From an uncultured Clostridia bacterium (GTDB lineage Bacteria > Bacillota > Clostridia > Oscillospirales > Acutalibacteraceae), in contig CALYNW010000094.1 of the NCBI GenBank assembly GCA_945224895.1, forward strand, positions 1 through 5,191: a stretch of 5,191 bases of DNA. The letters are read 5' to 3'. The translations under genes and the position numbers were made by a program. The notes beneath the pieces are model-generated. The model made no database searches, had not been told where the DNA came from, and was given only the letters and a program-made list of their open reading frames with translations. Positions 1 through 5,191 of this stretch are shown here, one piece after another; position 1 is the stretch's first letter, and each line of letters opens with the position of its first letter.

Positions 1-880
1 TTGTTATTCCTGCGATATGCGGTGTTAAAATCAGCTTATCCTTAATCCTGTCATCGAGCAGAATATTGTCGGCAGTTACAGGCTCGGGAGAAATTACGTC
101 AAGTCCTGAACCTGCAATTTTTCCGTCTAATAAAGCATTAAGCAGTGCTTTGTTATCCACCAAATCTCCTCTTGATGTATTGATTAGATAAGCGTCGCTC
201 TTCATTTTTGACAGAAATTCTGCATTGACCATTTCCCTTGTATCTTCGGTAACTGCAATATGCAGAGATACAAAATCAGACTGATTAAGCAGGGTATTCA
301 TATCGGTATATGTGACGTTATATTCCTTTTCAAGCTCAGGGTATCTTGTTCTGTTGGTATAAATAACCCTTGCACCGAGAGCGTTTGCAAATTTTGCCGT
401 TGCCCTTGCAATATCGCCGAAGCCGATTAAACCGACGGTGCATTGACTAAGCTCCTTAATTACGCCAAAGGAGTCCTTTTTAACTTCAATCTGTCTGCCG
501 TCATAAACGCTTTGATTTCCTGTTATAACTGATTTAAGGCAGGCAAGCATAAGAAAAACAGCACATTCTGCAACGGCAGTATCATTTACGCCCTTATTGT
601 TGCAGAGCATTATTCCTTTTTGCTTTACATATTCAATGTCTATACCCTGATAGCCTACTCCCTCGGATTGGATAAATTTAAGGCTCGGCATAGCGTCTAT
701 TATTTCTCTGCCTACCAAAGCCATGGCGTCCGACATCATTATTTCGGTATCTGACGCCTCTGAAATCATTTTTTTCGTTTCAGTAAGCCTGAAAAATCTG
801 ACATTATGCTCTTTAATCTGAGGGATACAGGCGAAAACAGAGCCTTTGCTCGTTACGTTTGAATAAAATGTAATGTTCAT
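1..880 (-). CDS. D-isomer-specific 2-hydroxyacid dehydrogenase, C-terminus cut by window edge
   Basis: The frame is open for 293 codons from ATG at 880 to the left edge, with no stop. Family members are usually about 310-340 residues, so roughly 20-40 are missing. Visible marks are GVGYQGID (substrate domain), NNKGVNDTAVAE, a Rossmann turn GFGDIA at residues 153-158, NTSRGDLVD with the catalytic Arg at 237, LDVISPEP with the catalytic Glu at 266, and TPHIAG with the catalytic His at 288. The whole Arg-Glu-His set is kept, so it should be an active cytosolic enzyme interconverting a 2-oxoacid and a D-2-hydroxyacid (phosphoglycerate, glyoxylate/hydroxypyruvate or a similar acid). The exact substrate cannot be read. 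The third glycine of GxGxxG is Ala, and the end of beta-2 reads YTNRTR rather than carrying an acidic residue, which hints at NADP(H). The start overlaps the stop of the GH51 gene by one base. Only a weak AGAAGA-type ribosome site precedes it, inside the GH51 3' end, so translational coupling is likely. Confidence 0.9.
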   Translation of the reverse strand, partial: MNITFYSNVTSKGSVFACIPQIKEHNVRFFRLTETKKMISEASDTEIMMSDAMALVGREIIDAMPSLKFIQSEGVGYQGIDIEYVKQKGIMLCNNKGVNDTAVAECAVFLMLACLKSVITGNQSVYDGRQIEVKKDSFGVIKELSQCTVGLIGFGDIARATAKFANALGARVIYTNRTRYPELEKEYNVTYTDMNTLLNQSDFVSLHIAVTEDTREMVNAEFLSKMKSDAYLINTSRGDLVDNKALLNALLDGKIAGSGLDVISPEPVTADNILLDDRIKDKLILTPHIAGIT

Positions 881-882
881 CA
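878..882 (-). other. TGATG stop/start overlap between GH51 and dehydrogenase genes
   Basis: On the minus strand the GH51 stop TGA (882-880) shares its final A with the dehydrogenase ATG (880-878). This is a classic arrangement for ribosome re-initiation. It means the two genes are one transcription unit with no terminator or promoter between them. Confidence 0.85.
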
Positions 883-3267
883 GTCGTTATTCTTCTTTGC
901 CTTTCTTTTTTTAATCAAAACAATTATTCCTGTCAGTGCGCCTGCAATAACAACAACTCCTGCAATACCGCAGGGAACACCGATTTTAATAATGTCGGGA
1001 AGATACATTGACGGCTGTGGCATAGTTGAAATATTGTCGGGAAGAGAATATAAAGCCGTACCGTCGTTATTGCCGTATGCAATTCTCAAAACTGTTACAT
1101 CATATTTACCCATTTCAACGTTTACGCTGTTGCCTGCCGTAAGCTCATTTTCAACAGGATATGTTGTCAGCTTGCCGATTTCGTTGCAGGCTGATATGAA
1201 ATCAGCGTTGATTGACTGTGATGATATTCTGCTGATATTGTCAAAGCCTGAAAGATTAAGTCCCACAGACTGCTTTTTGCCTGTAGTATTAACAAGCTTA
1301 ACGTAAAGAACCTCGTTTTCCTTATCCATTGTGACGGATTCGTAAATTCCGTTTTGAATTGTTTCACCGTTTTCAAAGGTGGATTTCAAATATGTTGAGC
1401 CGTAGTTGTTTGAAAAAAGCATCTGCACATAATAGCTTGGAGTAAGTACAACCTCCTGAGAATCAAACCAGATAAGATTTATTTCCCAGCACTGAGCATT
1501 TACCTTTGCAAAGGTAGGGGCATAGGATGTCATTTCAACAACATCTCCATTTCGCTCAACGCCTGTAAGATAACTTGCCTCTTCAATAGCCTCAAGTATA
1601 TTTGATTTTGTTTGAATAGTGCCGTATCCTCTTGCTCTGGCAGCATATTCACCTATAAATACGTGGGCACCGTTTCTGTCAAAATTATCATATCTGTCGT
1701 TATGGTCAAAGAGGTAGCCGTCACGTGTATAGTAGTGCTCGTCAACAATAGTATCGCTGAAATCCGCATTTATCCAATTCCAATTTTCCTCATAGGCAGT
1801 ACCCTCAAGCCAAGTACCGCTTGAAGAAATCACCGTAATTTCCGGATAAGCCTTTTTAACCTCTTTGTATAATGCTCTGAAATTTCTTTCGTAAATTTCT
1901 CCCCAGTTTTCGTTGCCGAGACCGATGTATTTGAGATTAAAGGGCTGTGCACTGCCGTTTGCGGCTCTTAATGCACCCCAATATGTAGTTTGAGCGTCGC
2001 CGTTTGCATATTCAATTAAATCAAGAATATCCTGAACATATGCGTCCCATTCCTTAGTACCCGGTCTTAAAGCAATAGTGTCAAGATATGCTTCAAAATC
2101 ATCACGTGAATTTATGTTAAATCCGTTGATGTAGTCGGTAAATCCTTTTCGTTCATCAGTATTTTCTACAGGAATATTTCTCGTTTCGGTCAGGTAGGCT
2201 TCCCATTCCTCGTCGGTCATTTCAGATTTTTGCAGGGCTATAACGTGGTCGTCGTATGCACATCTGCCCTGACAGGTTAAGCCTACGTTGAGAATAGGAA
2301 GAGCCTCTGCATTCAAATCCCTGCAAAGCTGGAAAAACTCGTGGTATCCCATAGCCATAGTGTTGATATAATCTCTGCCGACGTCATCTCTCCAAAGATT
2401 ATAAAACTGAGCTCTTTCCTCAAGAGGACCGATAGTTTCCTTCCAGTCATAAAGGTTTTCAAGACTGTCGCCCTCGGCAAGACAACCACCGGGGAAACGG
2501 ATAAATGCAGGATTTAATTGCTCTAATGCCTCGTATAAATCAGTACGCAGGGAAGTATATTTCCATTCATCTGTGCCATATCCGTAGCTATCGGTAGGAA
2601 CAAGAGTTACGAAATCGAGATAGATTTCACCGTTTCCGTCAAACTCAAGGGTAAGACCGCCGTCCTCATTTGCAGTTGATTTAAGAGTGGTCTTTATCTC
2701 GGTCCAAATACCGTTTGTGTTTGAAATGTCAAGAACGGTAATTTTGTTTTTATTATGGTCGGAATTGAGATAAACGCTAACTGTTCCGTCAAAGCTATTG
2801 TTCATAATATAGCAGGAAAAAGCATATTCCGTATCTGCCTTAAAGCCCATATCAGGTGTCTGAGCCTTTTCTTCATTACGTTCGAATGATTTATATTCAT
2901 ACATTTCGGTATAGCCGGTGTTTGTCAAAGTGCCCTTGCCGTTTGATGTGATATGAGCATATGTAGGATTGCTTTTATTCATAGGGTTTTCTGTATCGGT
3001 TGACAGTTCAATGCCGTCTGCCTGCCAAGCAGTAGTTTTGTTAAACTCGTATTCAAAGGAATCGTTATTAACAAGATTTGATACAAGACCGCCGTCACAG
3101 GCATAGGAAATATCTTCAATAAAGCTGCCGTAAAGCTTGTCGGATATTTCGTAGCTTTCATTCTCGGCAGAAATGTTCAGCACATTTTTATTCTCTGCAA
3201 ATGCAGGAACAGCACCTGTGCAAAATACAAGCATAATGCACATAGCAATACAAATAATTTTTTTCAT
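880..3267 (-). CDS. Secreted, membrane-anchored GH51 alpha-L-arabinofuranosidase
   Basis: Predicted to remove terminal alpha-L-arabinofuranosyl groups from arabinan or arabinoxylan outside the cell. Of 795 residues, 1-24 are a signal peptide (MKK, hydrophobic core, AFA before Glu25). Residues 45-73 (YGSFIEDIS..DGGL..NDSFEY) are the typical GH51 N-terminal barrel strand. About 75-225 is a beta-rich, CBM4/9-like insert. RFPGG lies at 257-261 and LYDWKETIGPLEER at 272-285. GNENWG carries the acid/base Glu453, and IGEYAAR carries the nucleophile Glu540. About 600-730 is the C-terminal beta-sandwich. Residues 759-785 form one transmembrane helix followed by KKRKAKKNND, a positive-inside anchor; no LPXTG is present. 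Residues about 336-408 exceed the usual GH51 spacing by some 55-60 residues. The start is fixed by AAGGGG seven bases upstream and by the signal peptide. It is first in an operon with the dehydrogenase gene. The family call is firm; the exact glycan is not known. Confidence 0.93.
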   Translation of the reverse strand: MKKIICIAMCIMLVFCTGAVPAFAENKNVLNISAENESYEISDKLYGSFIEDISYACDGGLVSNLVNNDSFEYEFNKTTAWQADGIELSTDTENPMNKSNPTYAHITSNGKGTLTNTGYTEMYEYKSFERNEEKAQTPDMGFKADTEYAFSCYIMNNSFDGTVSVYLNSDHNKNKITVLDISNTNGIWTEIKTTLKSTANEDGGLTLEFDGNGEIYLDFVTLVPTDSYGYGTDEWKYTSLRTDLYEALEQLNPAFIRFPGGCLAEGDSLENLYDWKETIGPLEERAQFYNLWRDDVGRDYINTMAMGYHEFFQLCRDLNAEALPILNVGLTCQGRCAYDDHVIALQKSEMTDEEWEAYLTETRNIPVENTDERKGFTDYINGFNINSRDDFEAYLDTIALRPGTKEWDAYVQDILDLIEYANGDAQTTYWGALRAANGSAQPFNLKYIGLGNENWGEIYERNFRALYKEVKKAYPEITVISSSGTWLEGTAYEENWNWINADFSDTIVDEHYYTRDGYLFDHNDRYDNFDRNGAHVFIGEYAARARGYGTIQTKSNILEAIEEASYLTGVERNGDVVEMTSYAPTFAKVNAQCWEINLIWFDSQEVVLTPSYYVQMLFSNNYGSTYLKSTFENGETIQNGIYESVTMDKENEVLYVKLVNTTGKKQSVGLNLSGFDNISRISSQSINADFISACNEIGKLTTYPVENELTAGNSVNVEMGKYDVTVLRIAYGNNDGTALYSLPDNISTMPQPSMYLPDIIKIGVPCGIAGVVVIAGALTGIIVLIKKRKAKKNND

Positions 3268-3274
3268 AATCCAA

Positions 3275-3280
3275 CCCCTT
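3275..3280 (-). promoter_or_regulatory. Ribosome binding site of the GH51 gene
   Basis: AAGGGG on the minus strand, seven bases (TTGGATT) before the ATG at 3267. It supports this start codon, which also gives a complete signal peptide. Confidence 0.8.
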
Positions 3281-3288
3281 GAATTAAT

Positions 3289-3299
3289 GTGAATTTCAC
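3289..3299 (-). promoter_or_regulatory. Candidate operator: 11-base palindrome GTGAA-T-TTCAC
   Basis: A perfect five-base inverted repeat around one central base lies between the predicted transcription start (about 3306) and the ribosome site of the GH51 gene. That is where a repressor would block the operon. The motif is short and no regulator is in the window, so this is a weak call. Confidence 0.3.
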
Positions 3300-3312
3300 C
3301 TTAAACATTTTT

Positions 3313-3342
3313 ATTATAGCATTATAAATACGGCAATGTCAA
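3313..3342 (-). promoter_or_regulatory. Sigma-A-type promoter of the GH51-dehydrogenase operon
   Basis: The minus strand reads TTGACA (3342-3337), 18 bases, then TATAAT (3318-3313). Both hexamers match consensus exactly. Transcription would start near 3306, giving a leader of about 39 bases before the GH51 ATG, too short for a riboswitch. It lies back to back with the tRNA promoter. Confidence 0.75.
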
Positions 3343-3369
3343 AATTATATGAAAAAATATAAATTTTGC

Positions 3370-3398
3370 TTGCAAATTACACTTATTTATGTTTTAAT
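3370..3398 (+). promoter_or_regulatory. Probable promoter of tRNA-Pro
   Basis: TTGCAA (3370-3375), 17 bases, then TTTAAT (3393-3398), with an extended -10 TG at 3390-3391. The predicted start is about 3405, roughly 11 bases before the mature tRNA 5' end. The hexamers are imperfect, but spacing and position fit. Confidence 0.5.
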
Positions 3399-3415
3399 AT
3401 TGTAGACAAATAAAA

Positions 3416-3492
3416 CGAGGTGTGGCTCAGCTTGGTAGAGCGCCACGTTCGGGACGTGGAAGCCGCAGGTTCAAATCCTGTCACCTCGACCA
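3416..3492 (+). tRNA. tRNA-Pro(CGG), complete with encoded CCA
   Basis: The full cloverleaf can be drawn. The acceptor is CGAGGTG (3416-3422) with CACCTCG (3482-3488). The D stem is GCTC/GAGC. The anticodon stem is CCACG (3443-3447) with CGTGG (3455-3459), and the seven-base loop TTCGGGA puts anticodon CGG at 3450-3452. The variable loop is AAGCC. The T stem is GCAGG/CCTGT, one G-T pair, with loop TTCAAAT. The discriminator is A3489 and CCA is encoded at 3490-3492. It reads proline codon CCG. All stems are intact, so the gene should be functional. Confidence 0.97.
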
Positions 3493-3493
3493 T

Positions 3494-3534
3494 AAAAAGC
3501 AGATACCCGTTCGGGCATCTGCTTTTTATCTTTT
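3494..3534 (+). terminator. Intrinsic terminator of tRNA-Pro
   Basis: It starts one base after the tRNA CCA. The 11-bp stem AAAAAGCAGAT (3494-3504) pairs with 3517-3527, then an A/C mismatch, four more pairs (CCCG/CGGG) and a two-base TT loop. The falling arm ends in TTTTT and is followed by ATCTTTT. The A/T symmetry would let it work on the other strand too. Confidence 0.85.
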
Positions 3535-3541
3535 GATAAAT

Positions 3542-3643
3542 ACAGGATTTGAACCGTAGCGGCAGGCTTCTCCAAATCTTTGATTTGGGAGAAACAGTCC
3601 GGGGGACTGTTTCGTAGAAGGCTGGGTTCCTTGAAAATCCTGT
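3542..3643. repeat. Composite inverted-repeat element built around tRNA T-arm sequence
   Basis: The outer arms are an imperfect inverted repeat. ACAGGATTT (3542-3550) pairs with 3635-3643 and GAACC (3551-3555) with GGTTC (3625-3629). CAGGCTTCT (3563-3571) pairs with AGAAGGCTG (3616-3624) apart from one mismatch; bulges of seven bases (3556-3562) and five bases (3630-3634) interrupt the arms. Inside are two hairpins: TTCTCC-AAATC with GATTT-G-GGAGAA (3568-3593), and the perfect 10-bp GAAACAGTCC/GGACTGTTTC (3591-3613) with a GGG loop. The left arm 3542-3555 is the exact reverse complement of the tRNA T-arm (3468-3481). No convincing protein is encoded. It resembles a small structured mobile or repeat element in a tRNA locus, or a structured RNA; identity unknown. 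Confidence 0.6.
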
Positions 3644-3654
3644 CACCTCGACCA
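3635..3654 (+). repeat. Direct copy of the tRNA-Pro 3' end (att-like)
   Basis: AAATCCTGTCACCTCGACCA is identical to bases 3473-3492 of the tRNA, from the T-loop through CCA. No D-arm or anticodon arm precedes it, so it is a tRNA 3' fragment and not a gene. Such copies arise by integration of an element at a tRNA 3' end or by decay of a duplicated tRNA. The 142 bases between the copies are too few for an integrase. Confidence 0.75.
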
Positions 3655-3692
3655 ATAAAAATAGAGTACCCATAGGGTACTCTATTTTTATT
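3654..3692 (-). terminator. Perfect 18-bp hairpin, likely bidirectional terminator
   Basis: The left arm AATAAAAATAGAGTACCC (3654-3671) pairs perfectly with 3675-3692 around a three-base ATA loop. Either strand ends in CTATTTTTATT. It lies 18 bases past the stop of the leftward FN3 gene and directly after the second tRNA 3' copy. It can therefore end leftward transcription and also any rightward read-through from the tRNA. Confidence 0.8.
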
Positions 3693-3710
3693 CTTTTGAA
3701 CAATATGTTG

Positions 3711-5108
3711 TTATTTCTTTGTAGTAACAGTCTTAACCTTTGACCAGCCTGAATATACCTTCTTGCCGTTTACGGTCTTGTAGGTGCGAACTCTTACATA
3801 GTATTTCTTTCCGCCCTTGAGCTTAGAAACTGTCTTTGTAAATTTCTTGTTGCCATTGTAGGTAACCTTTTTTGATGTTTTCTTTGTGAATTTGCTTGAT
3901 GTTGAATACTGTACCTGATAGCCTGATACGCTTGAAACCTTTTTCCAAGTAATCTTGAAGGACTTTTTGCCCTTAACAAGCTTTGAAATTGTTGGCTTCT
4001 TTGCCTTCTTTGATACATATTCACCCTCTGCATTAGCAGTAATTACCTCACCGTTAAATGTAATCACATTGCTTGGTGCAGGAGCTACATAATTCGGATT
4101 TGTTGCACCGCATCTTGAGCAGCTTTCATTGTTAATGCCGAAATCATGGCCTGTTGCCGGAATAGCTGCGCCGGTTTTGAGAACAATTCCGCAGGTAGCG
4201 CAAACAGTATCGCTTTCTCTTCCTCCTATTGTGCATCTTGGAGTAACTGCATTATCTGCTGAAACCGCATTATGTTCTGGCGGCGGAATTACCGTTGAAG
4301 GAAGTGTAGGATCGCAACCGCTGCAGCCCATTTCCGCTGTTCTTCCCGAGCTTAAGCAGGTTGCCTTCTTTTCAGGAGTAATAATTTCGGTAAATGAGTG
4401 GTCAGCGTAATTTGAGTTAACTGATACCATTGCATCGGTATACGGCATTGTGAATGTAGTCTGCATTGCACTTGCGTCGCCGAATATTACAGCCTGTGTG
4501 CCTGAGCCTGTGTGATATGTTCCGCTCCAACCGGCAAAATGCTTGCCCTCCGGTGCAGGTTCAGCCTTAACGGTTTGCGGTAAGCCCAGAGGAACAAACT
4601 CGCCTGTTTGACCATTGATTATAAGCTCCTCCATAGTCATATTTATAATCCAAGTATTTGAATCAAGTTTGCTGACTGTTACGCTTTCACTTACTGCCGA
4701 TGGCACGCCCTCATCATTAAAAGATGCAATTTTTGCACCACGGAATTTAAGATCAGCAGGAAGATTTACTGAATAAGCACCCCTAACCAAGACAATCTGT
4801 AATTTGTATCTGATTCCGGTTTGGAGAGTGAATGCTTCTGTATATTCTGTATCGGCATAAAATCCCTTCCAATAGGATTTATTTGTACCGGAATTACCGA
4901 TGGAAAAGTTCAAACTGTTTCCCTGTGCTGAAAGTGTAAAGGTATCATTTAAGCTTGAACTAACGCTTGTGCCTGTTTTAAGCGAAGCGGTGGAGGCAAG
5001 TTGAATATCAAGCGAGCCATCTGTAACTGCCTGTGCCGTGAACGGAACAGCCATAAGCGATGTTGCAAGCATTACAAATGCAAGCATGGTTGATAGAATT
5101 TTTTTCAT
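3711..5108 (-). CDS. Secreted surface protein with InlB-B-like repeat, cysteine-pair repeats and basic FN3 domain
   Basis: 465 residues, no enzymatic motif seen. Residues 1-27 are a signal peptide (MKK, hydrophobic core, AQA before Val28). About 30-165 is an unrecognised beta-rich domain. About 172-235 (FAGW..., TTFTMPYTDAMVSV) resembles the divergent InlB B-repeat/Flg_new_2 family. At 251-306 two units share C-x10-C-x2-C (C251/262/265 and C292/303/306), and a shortened unit, GHDF..CSRC, has C330/333. Residues 371-465 are a fibronectin type III domain (ITWKKVSSVSGYQVQYS, YYVRVRTYK, SGWSKV). Residues 367-465 hold 30 Lys and no Asp or Glu, which suggests binding to anionic wall polymer. There is no LPXTG or transmembrane anchor. 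AAAGGAG eight bases before the ATG supports the start. No strong promoter is visible just upstream, so it may be co-transcribed with the gene ending at 5175. A role in adhesion or wall binding is inference. Confidence 0.85.
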   Translation of the reverse strand: MKKILSTMLAFVMLATSLMAVPFTAQAVTDGSLDIQLASTASLKTGTSVSSSLNDTFTLSAQGNSLNFSIGNSGTNKSYWKGFYADTEYTEAFTLQTGIRYKLQIVLVRGAYSVNLPADLKFRGAKIASFNDEGVPSAVSESVTVSKLDSNTWIINMTMEELIINGQTGEFVPLGLPQTVKAEPAPEGKHFAGWSGTYHTGSGTQAVIFGDASAMQTTFTMPYTDAMVSVNSNYADHSFTEIITPEKKATCLSSGRTAEMGCSGCDPTLPSTVIPPPEHNAVSADNAVTPRCTIGGRESDTVCATCGIVLKTGAAIPATGHDFGINNESCSRCGATNPNYVAPAPSNVITFNGEVITANAEGEYVSKKAKKPTISKLVKGKKSFKITWKKVSSVSGYQVQYSTSSKFTKKTSKKVTYNGNKKFTKTVSKLKGGKKYYVRVRTYKTVNGKKVYSGWSKVKTVTTKK

Positions 5109-5116
5109 AAAGCTTA

Positions 5117-5123
5117 CTCCTTT
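5117..5123 (-). promoter_or_regulatory. Ribosome binding site of the FN3 gene
   Basis: AAAGGAG on the minus strand, eight bases before the ATG at 5108. It is a near-ideal Shine-Dalgarno sequence and fixes the start. Confidence 0.85.
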
Positions 5124-5134
5124 AATCTATATTT

Positions 5135-5167
5135 TGACTGATATATAAAGCGAGTATATATCAGTCA
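5135..5167. repeat. Perfect 13-bp inverted repeat between tandem leftward genes
   Basis: TGACTGATATATA (5135-5147) and its exact complement (5155-5167) flank a seven-base loop. It starts seven bases after the TAA at 5175-5177 and ends 11 bases before the FN3 ribosome site. On the minus strand it is followed by AAAATATAG, not a T tract, so it is a poor terminator for leftward transcription. It could be an mRNA processing or stabilising hairpin, or an operator. On the plus strand a T-rich tail follows. Confidence 0.6.
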
Positions 5168-5174
5168 TTTTGTA

Positions 5175-5191
5175 TTATTTCTTAGTTGTGA
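5175..5191 (-). CDS. 3' end of an upstream leftward gene, probable FN3 paralogue (last four full codons and stop)
   Basis: The minus strand at the right edge reads a partial codon ending TC, then ACA ACT AAG AAA TAA, i.e. (V?)-T-T-K-K-stop. The FN3 protein ends V-T-T-K-K-stop, with the same final AAG AAA TAA. The stop is 66 bases before the FN3 start and a hairpin follows. Only four codons are visible, so this is a suggestion from C-terminal identity and spacing, not proof. Confidence 0.4.

Noticed and set aside
3289..3306. Riboswitch or attenuator before the GH51 gene
   Set aside because: The leader from the predicted start site to the ATG is only about 39 bases and has no hairpin with a T tract.
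3542..3643. CRISPR array
   Set aside because: The repeats are inverted or occur twice only; there is no regular repeat-spacer pattern and no cas-like gene.
3624..3654. A second tRNA gene
   Set aside because: Only the T-loop 3' side, acceptor 3' strand and CCA are present. The 5' acceptor strand, D-arm and anticodon arm are absent, so it is a fragment.
3383..3703. A 106-codon open frame on the minus strand across the tRNA and repeat region
   Set aside because: It is antisense to the tRNA and its terminators. It contains the phrase VEVTGFEPAAST, a well-known artefact of translating tRNA complements, and a second VEVTGF from the tRNA copy. It has no ribosome site and is not a gene.
4129..4410. 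A plus-strand open frame of 93 codons opposite the FN3-protein gene
   Set aside because: It lies wholly inside a well-supported minus-strand gene and has no recognisable motif. The same applies to plus-strand frames at 992-1306 and 1612-1824.

Overview
The window looks like chromosomal DNA of a low-to-moderate G+C, Gram-positive gut-type Clostridia (Ruminococcus/Eubacterium-like). This is inferred from the AT-rich intergenic DNA with consensus-type promoters, strong AAGGGG/AAAGGAG ribosome binding sites, a secreted GH51 arabinofuranosidase held by a C-terminal membrane helix, and a lysine-rich fibronectin III surface protein. No species can be named from the sequence alone.

Layout, left to right. 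Positions 1-880 (minus) hold a D-isomer-specific 2-hydroxyacid dehydrogenase whose C-terminus runs off the left edge. Its start codon overlaps by one base the stop codon of a 795-residue GH51 alpha-L-arabinofuranosidase (880-3267, minus). The two form an operon read leftward from a near-consensus promoter at 3313-3342. Back to back with that promoter is a second one, reading rightward into a complete tRNA-Pro(CGG) at 3416-3492, which is followed at once by an intrinsic terminator. From 3542 to 3692 lies a non-coding mosaic: an inverted copy of the tRNA T-arm, two small hairpins, a direct 20-base copy of the tRNA 3' end including CCA, and a second, perfect 18-bp hairpin. That hairpin also ends the next leftward gene. 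Positions 3711-5108 (minus) encode a 465-residue secreted protein with an InlB-B-like repeat, cysteine-pair repeats and a very basic FN3 domain. At the right edge the last codons of another leftward gene (TTKK-stop) match the C-terminus of this protein, which suggests a tandem paralogue.

Functionally, the GH51 enzyme would act outside the membrane, releasing arabinose from arabinan or arabinoxylan side chains. The translationally coupled dehydrogenase is cytosolic and its substrate is unknown. The FN3 protein is probably cell-wall or surface associated; nothing links it directly to arabinan use. The part least explained by standard annotation is the tRNA-derived composite repeat at 3542-3654.
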